Origin: Microcoleus sp. bin48.metabat.b7b8b9.023
GTDB lineage: Bacteria > Cyanobacteriota > Cyanobacteriia > Cyanobacteriales > Microcoleaceae
Direction of reading: 5' to 3'
Length of the DNA stretch: 64,000 bases
NCBI RefSeq assembly: GCF_013299185.1
Contig: NZ_JAAFKG010000002.1
Span: 127,370 to 191,369, forward strand
The notes under the pieces were generated by a model. That model saw only the letters and a list, made by a program, of their open reading frames with translations. It was not told the origin of the DNA and did not search any database. The position numbers were made by a program, and so were the translations under genes. Shown piece after piece: positions 53,224-61,059 of the stretch; position 1 is the first letter of the stretch, and every line of letters starts with the position of its first letter.

Positions 53224-53477
53224 AATTCTCTTCCAATCAAAATCAAATGTATTGCAACTACAGATAATTAATTAATACATAATTTTGGTAAGGATTTCAG
53301 GAAAATAGATGTGGTTCTGGGAAGAGAATAGATGCGTTATGCGAGATGTGGCAGTGCAATTAGTCTTGTATTATATACCACAAACTTCTAATCTACATCC
53401 TTCCCTGATTCAATCCGGATTAAATAGGAAACTTCTGAACAAATATCTATCAACGAACATATCCCCAATAGTATAAT

Positions 53478-53795
53478 ATGCCCAGTCCAAAACCATTGAT
53501 AACTCGTCCACAGCGTTTAGGTTCATCTAGAACCCACTACAAATTTCAAGGAAAACCTTACAAGCATCTGGACATAGAGATTAAATTAACTTCTTTAAAA
53601 ACGATAGCTACTGCTATTTTGTTAGGGGTTCCTTATCTGGGGTTTATTTACGTGTTTTTTTCTGGAGGAGCCAAAGTTATAGCTGTTGGTTTGGTAGTAG
53701 TAGGTATTTTGATAGGGGGATCGATCGCACTTTTATACTACTTAAACAGACAAGAGCCTGTCAAACCGCCGACAAATCAAAACAAACGGCGTTAA
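53478..53795 (+). CDS. Small membrane protein of unknown function
   Basis: The 105-residue protein has a basic, proline-rich N terminus (MPSPKPLITRPQRLGSSRTH), two adjacent membrane helices (about 47-64 and 68-88, TIATAILLGVPYLGFIYVFF and AVGLVVVGILIGGSIALLYY) and a short basic tail (PPTNQNKRR). I do not recognise a family. A TATAAT hexamer sits directly before the ATG (53472-53477), so a promoter this close would give an almost leaderless transcript; a further upstream promoter is equally possible. Confidence 0.65.
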   Translation: MPSPKPLITRPQRLGSSRTHYKFQGKPYKHLDIEIKLTSLKTIATAILLGVPYLGFIYVFFSGGAKVIAVGLVVVGILIGGSIALLYYLNRQEPVKPPTNQNKRR

Positions 53796-53940
53796 ACAGT
53801 TGACAGTTGACAGTTGACAGTTGACAGTTTGAGAGCGACCTCTACTTTTAAGTCCGAGGATTGAAACAGTGAATAATTTTGTTTTATTTCCCCCTCGAAG
53901 GAGGAGGCTTTAAACCTATTCTTCTTGGTAATACCCAGCC
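53796..53940 (+). repeat. Dispersed ~115-bp element, copy 6, with STRR
   Basis: Five GTTGACA heptamers lead into GACAGTTTGAGAGCGACCTC, AAGTCCGAGGATTGAAACAG, TGAATAATTTTGTTTTATTT, a CCCCCTCGAAGGAGGAGG hairpin and CTATTCTTCTTGGTAA. Block order is as in the other five copies. Confidence 0.78.
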
Positions 53941-54105
53941 CCAAACTCTATTGTGGCGCTGACGTTGCCTCGATCGCTCCATCCGAAATACGATTGCCCC
54001 TCCCGACGGCGAAATTCAGATTTTGCGTATCCTGAAGCGATCGCCCTGTTGAAAAATTTGATGCAACTCTCCGGATTGCTAATGAATTCCCAGGAAACAG
54101 GATTA

Positions 54106-54157
54106 GTAGATGCACCCTGATTAATTAACTCCCGACCAATTTTGGCCGGGTTTTTTT
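54106..54157 (+). ncRNA. Candidate small RNA unit 1 (core plus intrinsic terminator)
   Basis: The conserved core GTAGATGCACCCTGATTAAT is followed by the hairpin CCCGACC-AATTTT-GGCCGGG and seven T. Upstream sequence (TTCCCAGGAAACAGGATTA) differs from units 2-6. Confidence 0.45.
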
Positions 54158-54240
54158 GTCGATCGCACGTACAGCCATAAATTCTCGCTAATTTTCCAAA
54201 TTCTCCGGAAAAAGGTGTAGTGTTACCGGAGACTAGATTA

Positions 54241-54295
54241 GTAGATGCACCCTGATAATTAACTCCCAACCAATTTTGGCCTGGGAGTTTTTTTT
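54241..54295 (+). ncRNA. Candidate small RNA unit 2
   Basis: Core GTAGATGCACCCTGATAATT (one base pair of the TTAATTAA block lost), hairpin ACTCCCAACC-AATTTT-GGCCTGGGAGT and eight T. A possible -10 box TAGATT lies eight bases upstream of the core's ATGCACC. Confidence 0.5.
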
Positions 54296-54484
54296 GAGCG
54301 ATCGCACCTCAGAGCAAATCCGATTGCATAGCCCTGTATTCATGTCCATCTTCTCTCTCTGTGCCCTCTGCGCTCTCTGCGGTTAAATAATTCCGATCCA
54401 ACCGGAAACGATATCAAGCCATCAATTTTGACTAATTTCCGAAACTATCCCGAAAGAGGTACGGTGCTACCGGAGACTAAATTA

Positions 54485-54541
54485 GTAGATGCACCCTGAT
54501 TAATTAACTCCCAACCAATTTTGGCCTGGGAGTTTTTTTTT
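54485..54541 (+). ncRNA. Candidate small RNA unit 3
   Basis: Same core and hairpin as unit 2, T-run of nine. The -10-like hexamer is TAAATT. It begins 244 bases after unit 2 and shares the whole intervening sequence. Confidence 0.5.
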
Positions 54542-54729
54542 GAGCGATCGCACCTCAGAGCAAATCCGATTGCATAGCCCTGTATTCATGTCCATCTTCT
54601 CTCTCTGTGCCCTCTGCGCTCTCTGCGGTTAAATAATTCCGATCCAACCAGAAACGATATCAAGCCATCAATTTTGACAATTTCCGAAACTATCCCGAAA
54701 GAGGTGCGGTGCTACCGGAGATTAGATTA

Positions 54730-54786
54730 GTAGATGCACCCTGATTAATTAACTCCCAACCAATTTTGGCCTGGGAGTTTTTTTTT
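54730..54786 (+). ncRNA. Candidate small RNA unit 4
   Basis: Identical in core and hairpin to unit 3, 245 bases downstream, T-run of nine, -10-like TAGATT. Confidence 0.5.
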
Positions 54787-54974
54787 GAGCGATCGCACCT
54801 CAGAGCAAATCCGATTGCATAGCCCTGTATTCATGTCCATCTTCTCTCTCTGTGCCCTCTGCGCTCTCTGCGGTTAAATAATTCCGATCCAACCAGAAAC
54901 GATATCAAGCCATCAATTTTGACAATTTCCGAAACTATCCCGAAAGAGGTGCGGTGCTACCGGAGATTAGATTA

Positions 54975-55031
54975 GTAGATGCACCCTGATTAATTAACTC
55001 CCAACCAATTTTGGCCCGGGAGTTTTTTTTT
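54975..55031 (+). ncRNA. Candidate small RNA unit 5
   Basis: Same core, 245 bases after unit 4. The hairpin reads GGCCCGGGAG, which breaks one A-T pair of units 2-4 and is the only uncompensated change among the eight. Confidence 0.48.
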
Positions 55032-55062
55032 GAGCGATCGCAGTGGTTTTATAGTCATCATA

Positions 55063-55138
55063 GAAATAGGTACGTAGTTGGGCTTCAGCCCTCTTTAGAC
55101 ATATAGATAAAGAGGGCTGAAGCCCAACTACGTACCTT
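55063..55138. repeat. Palindromic repeat, GGTACGTAGTTGGGC variant
   Basis: AGGTACGTAGTTGGGCTTCA with inverse TGAAGCCCAACTACGTACCT. Relative to the GTTGCGC members, C changed to G in one arm and G to C in the other, so pairing is kept. It interrupts the small RNA array between units 5 and 6. Confidence 0.88.
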
Positions 55139-55328
55139 TATTAATTATGACAGTTGTGTCCCAGACGCGAGCCGACCTTTGAGCGATAATTTTGGTAGTT
55201 TGAGATTTCCTATCCTGACAATAAAACCACCCTGGGTTTTTTTTGAGCGATCGCACCTCAAGCCATCAATTGTCGCAAATTTCCCAAACTGTCCGGAACG
55301 AGGTACTGTTGCGCCGGAGACTAAATTA

Positions 55329-55381
55329 GTAGATGCACCCTGATTAATTAACTCCCGACCAATTTTGGCCGGGTTTTTTTT
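55329..55381 (+). ncRNA. Candidate small RNA unit 6
   Basis: Core as in unit 1, hairpin CCCGACC-AATTTT-GGCCGGG, eight T, -10-like TAAATT. The upstream sequence is a diverged relative of that before units 2-5. Confidence 0.48.
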
Positions 55382-55455
55382 GTGTTAAGGCTGATGCTGA
55401 AAAAAAATTGAGGTGATTTTCCGGATTGCGCTGGAATTCTGAGGAAGCTTAATTG

Positions 55456-55508
55456 GTAGATGCACCCTGATTAATTAACTCCCGACCAATTTTGGCCGGG
55501 TTTTTTTT
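55456..55508 (+). ncRNA. Candidate small RNA unit 7
   Basis: Core GTAGATGCACCCTGATTAAT, hairpin CCCGACC-AATTTT-GGCCGGG, eight T, -10-like TTAATT. Upstream sequence has little in common with other units. Confidence 0.48.
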
Positions 55509-55688
55509 GGCAAAAATTAGATATAACGAGAGGTAGCGATAGTTTGAGGGCTGAAGTATAAGCTCAGCAACCCGGTTTCTAGGAGTTTTGCTCTTGGGTT
55601 AGCAGAAATGTTGAAAGAAACTAAGTTGTTCAAATAAATTTTCTAAATTTTCCTGAATGTGGTGCTGTCGGAGCGGAGTTTAAATTAT

Positions 55689-55741
55689 GTAGATGCACCC
55701 TGATTAATAAACCCCAGCCAATTTTGGCCGGGGTTTTTTTT
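55689..55741 (+). ncRNA. Candidate small RNA unit 8
   Basis: Core GTAGATGCACCCTGATTAAT, then a shifted but intact hairpin CCCCAGCC-AATTTT-GGCCGGGG and eight T. The mismatch has moved by one position while the paired length is kept. Confidence 0.48.
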
Positions 55742-55769
55742 GAGCGAAAGTTGGAGGGAGTCGATCGAC

Positions 55770-55991
55770 CTACAACAGATCGAAAGACTGCACCTCAAGC
55801 ACCGGGCCGATCATCGCAAAAGTCATTACATCCTTGCGGATTTCACCTGTGACACTGACTTTAAGACCAGCTTTTTTCAACTCAGAAGGAGCATCCTTAA
55901 GTTCGTAAGTTTCCCCATCTTCGCCGACTAAAGCCCAAGTGCCCGGGCCTAATCCTTTGCGTTCAATTTCGCCTTTGACTGTAATACTCAT
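55770..55991 (-). CDS. Small beta-rich protein coupled to the subtilase gene
   Basis: The 73-residue protein (MSITVKGEIERKGLGPGTWA, EDGETYELKDAPSELKKAGL, KVSVTGEIRKDVMTFAMIGP) looks like a small five-stranded OB-like barrel of a type common in cyanobacteria. No signal or metal site is seen. Its ATG overlaps the subtilase stop in ATGA, so its translation is coupled to that gene. A partner or modulator role is possible but unproven. The last small RNA unit ends 29 bases after its stop, on the opposite strand. Confidence 0.72.
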   Translation of the reverse strand: MSITVKGEIERKGLGPGTWALVGEDGETYELKDAPSELKKAGLKVSVTGEIRKDVMTFAMIGPVLEVQSFDLL

Positions 55992-57757
55992 GCTGACTGC
56001 GCCTCTGTTTTAATCGCCAAACGTGCCAATCCAAAACACAACAAAGCATTGACAATCAAGAATGTTTGTGCTACTAAACCAGTTCCCAATCCCCAAACTG
56101 CGGGAGAGAGAACAGCATTCACTGCTAAACAGCTAGCAAAGCCGATCGAAGTTGCGATCGCGATCCACTTCCACTCTCTGTGTCCCAACAGCAAAACAAT
56201 CAAAATCCCGGGAATTAAAACGCTAGCAAATAAGGGATTGAGCATACTGCTGCCGTTAATTGCACCGCCGAGTTCGGGGATAGAACTACCCATGATTCTC
56301 ATCGGCCACTGCGGCAAGTCAAATACAAACAAGTTGCGGAGGAAACAGAAGCCAGAACTTCCAGCAATCAAGCCGCCGGAAAAGCCCCAAGTCCAGGCGA
56401 AGGGGAAATAATTCCGCAAAATGAAAGCCAGCAGGTAAGAACCGAGCACCATGGCAATTTTTGGCAACAGGGCGACTGCACCGCCGTCAATCCAGAAGCG
56501 GGGGCTGAGATAGCCGTTGTCGCGCAGCCAGCGGAAGAAGTCGCGGAAGTTGATTTGTCCGCGCTGGGCTAGCTGAACTGCTGCGCCTGCGTCTAGATGT
56601 CCCGAACCAAAATGGTTTAAGGGGTCTTCTGTGACATTTCGCGAGGATTGCAAGAGTATGCTGCGAATTTGGTCTGGTTCTGTGATGCCCGAGGCTTTGA
56701 TTAGGGCTGCTACGCCGGCGACGTGGGGAGAAGCCATGCTGGTGCCTTGGTAGGCTTCAAAGACTTCGTTTCCTGTTTCTGGGTCGATCGTACTTTGCAG
56801 AATTTTGCCCAGTTCAGAACCACCGGGGGCAGAAATGTCAACCCCGGCGCCGAAATTGGAATAATCGGCTTTTTCTTCGTTGGGGCCGAGGGCGGAAACG
56901 CCGATGACGTGGGGATAGCGGGCGGGATAGGAGGCGGAACTTTCGCCGGAGTTGCCTGCGGCTGCGATGATGACAACGCCTTTAGAGTGGGCGTAGTCGA
57001 TCGCCTCTGCCATTAACTGACTTTCGCCGCCGCCGCCTAAACTCATGTTGATGACATCTGCGCCATTGTCTGCTGCAAATTTAATTGCTTCGGCAATGTC
57101 GGAAACTGTACCGCCACCGCTGCCGCTTAATACTTTCAGAGGCATTAAAGATGCTTCGTAGGCGATGCCTGCGACGCCGTAGTTGTTGTTAGTTGATTGG
57201 GCGACGGTACCTGCGACGTGAGTGCCGTGGCCGTTGTCATCGTAGGCTTCGGGGCGATCGTTTACAAAGTCGTAGCCCGGTACAAACTTGGTTTCTTTTA
57301 AGTCGGCAACGGGGGTAATGCCCGTGTCAATTATCGCTACTGTCGTACCGCTGCCTTTGGTTTCGTTCCAGGCAGATTCTACGTTGATGCTGCGAAGATT
57401 CCACTGCTTGGTATACATGGGGTCGTTGGGAATCTCGAAAGCGCTGTATACGTAGTTCGGTTCAATGTATTCGGTATCTTTAGCCAAATTTGATTTTCTC
57501 AGGGCGTTTAGCAAAGTGCGATCGCCCTTGACAACATACACATTATCTGATGCTGAGAATTCGCTGTTGAGTTGCGGTGCGATTTGGTACTGTTGGGCGA
57601 GTTCTTCTACTCGTTTTGCAACATTAGGATTACCGATATCTTCGCGGAAATCCAGCACAATCGAGTCGTAAGTGCCTTGAGTAGCCAGTCCTGGGAAATT
57701 TGAAATCGCCCAGCCGAGCCCGATTAAAAATAAGCACAAAAGGAAAAACTTTTTCAT
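55988..57757 (-). CDS. S8 family subtilisin-like serine protease with C-terminal membrane region
   Basis: From ATG at 57757 (MKKFFLLCLFLIGLGWAISN, a signal peptide) the 589-residue protein has an I9-type propeptide (about 30-105). The catalytic domain has Asp144 (VAIIDTGI), His177 (DDNGHGTHVAG), oxyanion Asn268 (AAAGNSGE) and Ser339 (QGTSMASPHVAG). The C-terminal part (about 430-585) contains four or so membrane helices. The protease therefore probably faces the periplasm while anchored in a membrane. A GTG at 57790 would add eleven residues (NKPSLNGRSA). It shares a four-base overlap with the next gene. Confidence 0.92.
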   Translation of the reverse strand: MKKFFLLCLFLIGLGWAISNFPGLATQGTYDSIVLDFREDIGNPNVAKRVEELAQQYQIAPQLNSEFSASDNVYVVKGDRTLLNALRKSNLAKDTEYIEPNYVYSAFEIPNDPMYTKQWNLRSINVESAWNETKGSGTTVAIIDTGITPVADLKETKFVPGYDFVNDRPEAYDDNGHGTHVAGTVAQSTNNNYGVAGIAYEASLMPLKVLSGSGGGTVSDIAEAIKFAADNGADVINMSLGGGGESQLMAEAIDYAHSKGVVIIAAAGNSGESSASYPARYPHVIGVSALGPNEEKADYSNFGAGVDISAPGGSELGKILQSTIDPETGNEVFEAYQGTSMASPHVAGVAALIKASGITEPDQIRSILLQSSRNVTEDPLNHFGSGHLDAGAAVQLAQRGQINFRDFFRWLRDNGYLSPRFWIDGGAVALLPKIAMVLGSYLLAFILRNYFPFAWTWGFSGGLIAGSSGFCFLRNLFVFDLPQWPMRIMGSSIPELGGAINGSSMLNPLFASVLIPGILIVLLLGHREWKWIAIATSIGFASCLAVNAVLSPAVWGLGTGLVAQTFLIVNALLCFGLARLAIKTEAQSA

Positions 57758-58011
57758 GGCCGATCGTCCGTTTAGGGAAGGCTTGTTCACAACAATAACC
57801 CAATTTTCAGCGCGATCGCCAGTTTTACGGGTGGCGGCTGCTGGATGACTCGCGCACAGGCGTTTGGTATTTGTCGGCCGTGGCTGTCGATCGAGGGAAA
57901 ATTGCTGGAGTTTCTAGTTTAAATTTCCGAGCAAGTTTTAGGGGTTCAATCAATTGTATCATTAAAGTAGATGGCAAACAAAACCGGGAGTATTTTCAAC
58001 AAGGATATTGC

Positions 58012-58428
58012 ATGGAAAGAGGTTTAATGTGGCTGCCGCTGCTGGCACTTTTTATTGCTCTGGCTTGGGCTGGATGGAACGAGTATCAAAAGTTAGAAGC
58101 GTATCGGGTCTGGGCGGAACAATTCGCCAAGGCAAAGTACGATATTTATGCTGTACTCGGTCAGCAAGAAGACTGTTTGACTTGGGGGAAACCTACTCGC
58201 AGCGGCCCTGTGAATTTGCAAAGTTTTTCTTTGAAAAATGTGCAGTCGCTGCGGCTCTTAGTTAACGGTGCCGTGGTAGATTTAGAATCGCCGCCGAATT
58301 CTGGAAAGGCGATTGCCCTAGAATTTTTGTTGAAAGATGCTGCTGCGGTGCAGGTTCCTTTTACAGAAATTCCTCTAGCGACTAAATGGGCAAAGTATTT
58401 GCAGCAGGAATTGCAGCGCTTTCTCTAA
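58012..58428 (+). CDS. Small membrane-anchored protein of unknown function
   Basis: From ATG at 58012, with AAGG seven bases upstream, the 138-residue protein has one N-terminal membrane anchor (MWLPLLALFIALAWAGWNEY). A soluble domain follows, including QEDCLTWGKPTRSGPVNLQS, LRLLVNGAVVDLESPPNSGK and ATKWAKYLQQELQRFL. The frame is open back to 57871, but the chosen start gives a clean signal anchor. No known family was recognised. It is divergent from the subtilase gene. Confidence 0.7.
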   Translation: MERGLMWLPLLALFIALAWAGWNEYQKLEAYRVWAEQFAKAKYDIYAVLGQQEDCLTWGKPTRSGPVNLQSFSLKNVQSLRLLVNGAVVDLESPPNSGKAIALEFLLKDAAAVQVPFTEIPLATKWAKYLQQELQRFL

Positions 58429-58744
58429 GATTATTCAATCAGGGCAATTGCTGAATCAGATGATTTTTCGTATTAAATTGGTTTGTAGTGAGGACTTTAG
58501 TCCGCATAAAATCCGAGGACTAAAGTCCTCACTACAAACGTATTAAATTGGTTTGTAGTGAGGACTTCAGTCCGCATAAAATCCGAGGACTAAAGTCCTC
58601 ACTACAAACGTATTAAATTGGTTTGTAGTGAGGACTTCAGTCCGCATAAAATCCGAGGACTAAAGTCCTCACTACAAACGAGAGAATGGTTATTTTACCA
58701 GACTAGAAATAGTTTTTTTCCTTCCCCTTCCCCTTCCCCTGCGA
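58429..58744. other. Spacer occupied by a three-unit tandem repeat
   Basis: Apart from the array at 58470-58680 the spacer only holds a CTTCCC triplet run (58721-58739), directly before the pentapeptide-repeat gene. Confidence 0.7.
58470..58680. repeat. Three tandem 70-bp palindromic units (GTAGTGAGGACT family)
   Basis: Units begin TATTAAATTGGTTTGTAGTG at 58471, 58541 and 58611. Each contains GAGGACTTTAGTCC (or TTCAG) and the inverse GGACTAAAGTCCTCACTACA, forming a stem of about 20 bases. They are almost identical, so the expansion is recent. Confidence 0.93.
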
Positions 58745-60472
58745 ATGCAAATACAGGAATTTTTACAGCGCTACCAAGAGGGAGAGCGCAACTTTGCTCA
58801 TATTGACCTCAGCGGTGCTAGTTTAAGCGGTGTCAACCTTCGAGAAATAGACTTAACTGGTGCTAACTTGACGGGTGCTAATTTGAGCTGGTCTTTTTTG
58901 AGCAATGCTAAGTTAATTGGGGCTTGTTTGCGCCGCGCGGATCTCCGCAGTGCGGGGATGGCTGGGGTAAATTTGAGTGGGGCAAATTTGACTGGGGCTA
59001 ATCTGGCGAAAGCAGACTTGCGGCTCGGTTGTTTGGAAGGTGCAGATCTGAATTGGGCAGCCCTTCCTGAGGCGGATTTGGGTGGTGCTAATCTTCAAAA
59101 TGTTAAATCTGACCAAATTAATTTGGAAAAAGCTAAACTCGACGGCGCGCAGTTGATGGCGGCGGAATTGATGGAGGCGAATCTCAACCGTGCGAGTCTG
59201 GTTGGTGCTAATTTGACGGGTGCTAATTTGCGGGAAGCACATTTGGTGGAAGCGAATTTGCGATCGGCAATTTTGAGCGGTGCAAATTTGATTGAAGCTG
59301 ATTTGAATGGTGCGATTTTGCGATCGGCAAATCTGACGGGCGCTGACTTGCACCGAGCTGTGCTGGCGGGGGCGGATTTGACTGAGGCGGTGCTGGATCG
59401 GGCTGATTTGAGTCGAGCGAATCTGGCGGGTGCTTATTTATTGAAAGCGAGTTTTAAGCAGGCGCTTTTGCTGCGAGCTAACTTGCAAGAAGTGTATTTG
59501 CTGCGGGCGGATTTGAGCGAGGCTAATTTACGCAGTGCTGATTTGCGGAAAGCTGATTTAAGCGGCGCTTATTTGGTGGATTCGATGTTGGCTGAAGCGG
59601 ATTTAAGAGAAGCTTGTTTGATTGAGTGCCATTTAATTCGGACGGATTTGGAGGGGGCGCAGCTTACGGGGTGCTGCATTCAAAATTGGCAGGTTCAAGA
59701 GGTCGATCTGTCGAAAGTTAACTGTCGTTATGTTTTTACTGACTTTGATTATACTGCAAAAGTTGTGGCAAATCGCTTTCCGGTCGATCGCGATTTTGAG
59801 TCTGGGGAATTGGGACAGCAGTATCACGAAGAAAGTTCGATTGTGGAGGTGTGTTTTGGTGAGTTTCCTAATTGGGAGGCTTTGGTGTTTACGGTGCGTC
59901 GGGTGGAGTTAGAGAGTTGCGAACTTCAGTTGAACATTCAATTTTTTGAGTCTGCCCGAGAGCAAAATTTACTGCGGCTGAGCGCGAACCGTTTGGTGAA
60001 TGGTAAGATTTTGGGCGATCGCATATTGGCGCTTTATCCAGATATGTTGGAAAAGGTTTTAGCTAAGGGCGCTGAAATTTTGATTTTGCTGGGATTGGCT
60101 GTTGCGGATAACGGTTCGCAGCAGGAGTCAGCAACACCGCAGCCACCGAGGCCGCTCCCAAAAGAGGTGTTGCTCAGAAGACAGGAAATCTACGAGCGAA
60201 TGGTGCGCCAAATTTCGTTTATTTTGATGTCTCAGACGCCGGATAAATTCTCTGAAAGCGTACAGCGGTTGTTGGATTATTTGAAGCAGGAAGGTGTTCC
60301 GACAGAGCAGATTCAGAAGAAAGTCATCAGTCAGGCGATCGTGGAGCGGGCCAAGCAAGACGCGGGTTTTCGGGAACAGTTGTTGAGGTGGGAGAAAACG
60401 GCGTCGGCGAGTATTCGCTGTTCGATGATGGGGGAAGCGGTGCGATTTGCGATCGCCCTTTTGTGGGAATGA
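58745..60472 (+). CDS. Pentapeptide-repeat protein with C-terminal helical domain
   Basis: The 575-residue protein has about 60 consecutive pentapeptide units A(D/N)LxX from residue 15 to about 320 (LSGVNLREIDLTGANLTGAN). These fold as a right-handed quadrilateral beta-helix. The C-terminal part (about 335-575) is not repetitive: VANRFPVDRDFESGELGQQY, EVCFGEFPNWEALVFTVRRV, LSANRLVNGKILGDRILALY and KFSESVQRLLDYLKQEGVPT. Pentapeptide proteins are abundant in cyanobacteria with mostly unknown roles. The ATG at 58745 starts the repeat almost at once; no signal peptide is present, so it is probably cytoplasmic. Confidence 0.9.
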   Translation: MQIQEFLQRYQEGERNFAHIDLSGASLSGVNLREIDLTGANLTGANLSWSFLSNAKLIGACLRRADLRSAGMAGVNLSGANLTGANLAKADLRLGCLEGADLNWAALPEADLGGANLQNVKSDQINLEKAKLDGAQLMAAELMEANLNRASLVGANLTGANLREAHLVEANLRSAILSGANLIEADLNGAILRSANLTGADLHRAVLAGADLTEAVLDRADLSRANLAGAYLLKASFKQALLLRANLQEVYLLRADLSEANLRSADLRKADLSGAYLVDSMLAEADLREACLIECHLIRTDLEGAQLTGCCIQNWQVQEVDLSKVNCRYVFTDFDYTAKVVANRFPVDRDFESGELGQQYHEESSIVEVCFGEFPNWEALVFTVRRVELESCELQLNIQFFESAREQNLLRLSANRLVNGKILGDRILALYPDMLEKVLAKGAEILILLGLAVADNGSQQESATPQPPRPLPKEVLLRRQEIYERMVRQISFILMSQTPDKFSESVQRLLDYLKQEGVPTEQIQKKVISQAIVERAKQDAGFREQLLRWEKTASASIRCSMMGEAVRFAIALLWE

Positions 60473-60494
60473 ATATAGGTGTTGTGGGAATGAA

Positions 60495-60525
60495 TTGATC
60501 GCGAGCGGGGACGCTCGCACTGTAA
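60495..60525. repeat. REP palindrome downstream of the RAYT gene
   Basis: GCGAGCG-GGGA-CGCTCGC, a seven-base stem, followed by ACTGT. It is in inverse orientation to most of the REP copies upstream of the RAYT. Confidence 0.8.
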
Positions 60526-60575
60526 AGAAATTGCTTTTTTACAAAAGTGAGATGCTCCCACTTTTTGTCGTCAGA

Positions 60576-61025
60576 TTAGCTGTTTTCCCAGAAAAAAGGA
60601 TATTTTTCAGGTGTATCTGACAAGTTAGCTTTGACAGGATTTTGTTTGATATATTCCCAGGTATTGATAAACTGTTGGTGGCTGTTAATAATTTCGGCGT
60701 GTCGCCCATCTTGCCAAAGTTTACCGATATGCTTCATTACTTTAGGGATTTCTGTAGAACTAAAGCCTTTAAGACTGTGCAGCAGGCTTCCAATTGACCA
60801 GTATTGAGAATCAGACTTCGGTAAAGGCTGAAGCAAAAGATGTACGTGGTCTGGCATAATAACGGCAGCGAATAGTTGATATCTTTGGTTGTGAAAGTGC
60901 AAGGTAGAATCTAGAACAACTTGTCGAGCTGGTGGAGTTAGTTCTAGTCTTTCCCAGGTAACGAAGGTTATGAAATGGATGTTTTTGGGAAGTGGTAATT
61001 GAATAAAATCTTGTTTGAATGACAT
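60576..61025 (-). CDS. REP-associated tyrosine transposase (RAYT, IS200-like HUH enzyme)
   Basis: The 149-residue protein is a single-domain Y1 transposase with the HUH motif MPDHVHLLLQ (His60, His62), an N-terminal strand HFITFVTWERLEL and the catalytic tyrosine in NTWEYIKQNPVKANL (Tyr125). RAYTs are single-copy relatives of IS200 transposases; they cut and rejoin single-stranded DNA at REP hairpins. REP-like palindromes GCGAGCGTCCCCGCTCGC flank it on both sides: one at 60.5 and six at 61.1-61.56 kb. All key residues are present, so it is probably active. The start ATG at 61025 overlaps no other gene. Confidence 0.9.
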   Translation of the reverse strand: MSFKQDFIQLPLPKNIHFITFVTWERLELTPPARQVVLDSTLHFHNQRYQLFAAVIMPDHVHLLLQPLPKSDSQYWSIGSLLHSLKGFSSTEIPKVMKHIGKLWQDGRHAEIINSHQQFINTWEYIKQNPVKANLSDTPEKYPFFWENS

Positions 61026-61059
61026 TGATTTACCTCATTTAATTGCAAATTGGATTGAG

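Larger units (their letters stand above)
53796..55769. other. 2-kb gene-free region with the terminator-bearing repeat array
   Basis: No gene was found on either strand. It holds one ~115-bp dispersed element (53.80-53.94), eight candidate small RNA units (54.1-55.74) and one palindromic GGTACGT repeat (55.06-55.14). Confidence 0.8.

Noticed and set aside
53916-54269. Minus-strand frame of 117 codons with a repeated NQGASTN peptide
   Set aside because: It is the complement of candidate small RNA units 1 and 2 and follows from their repetition.
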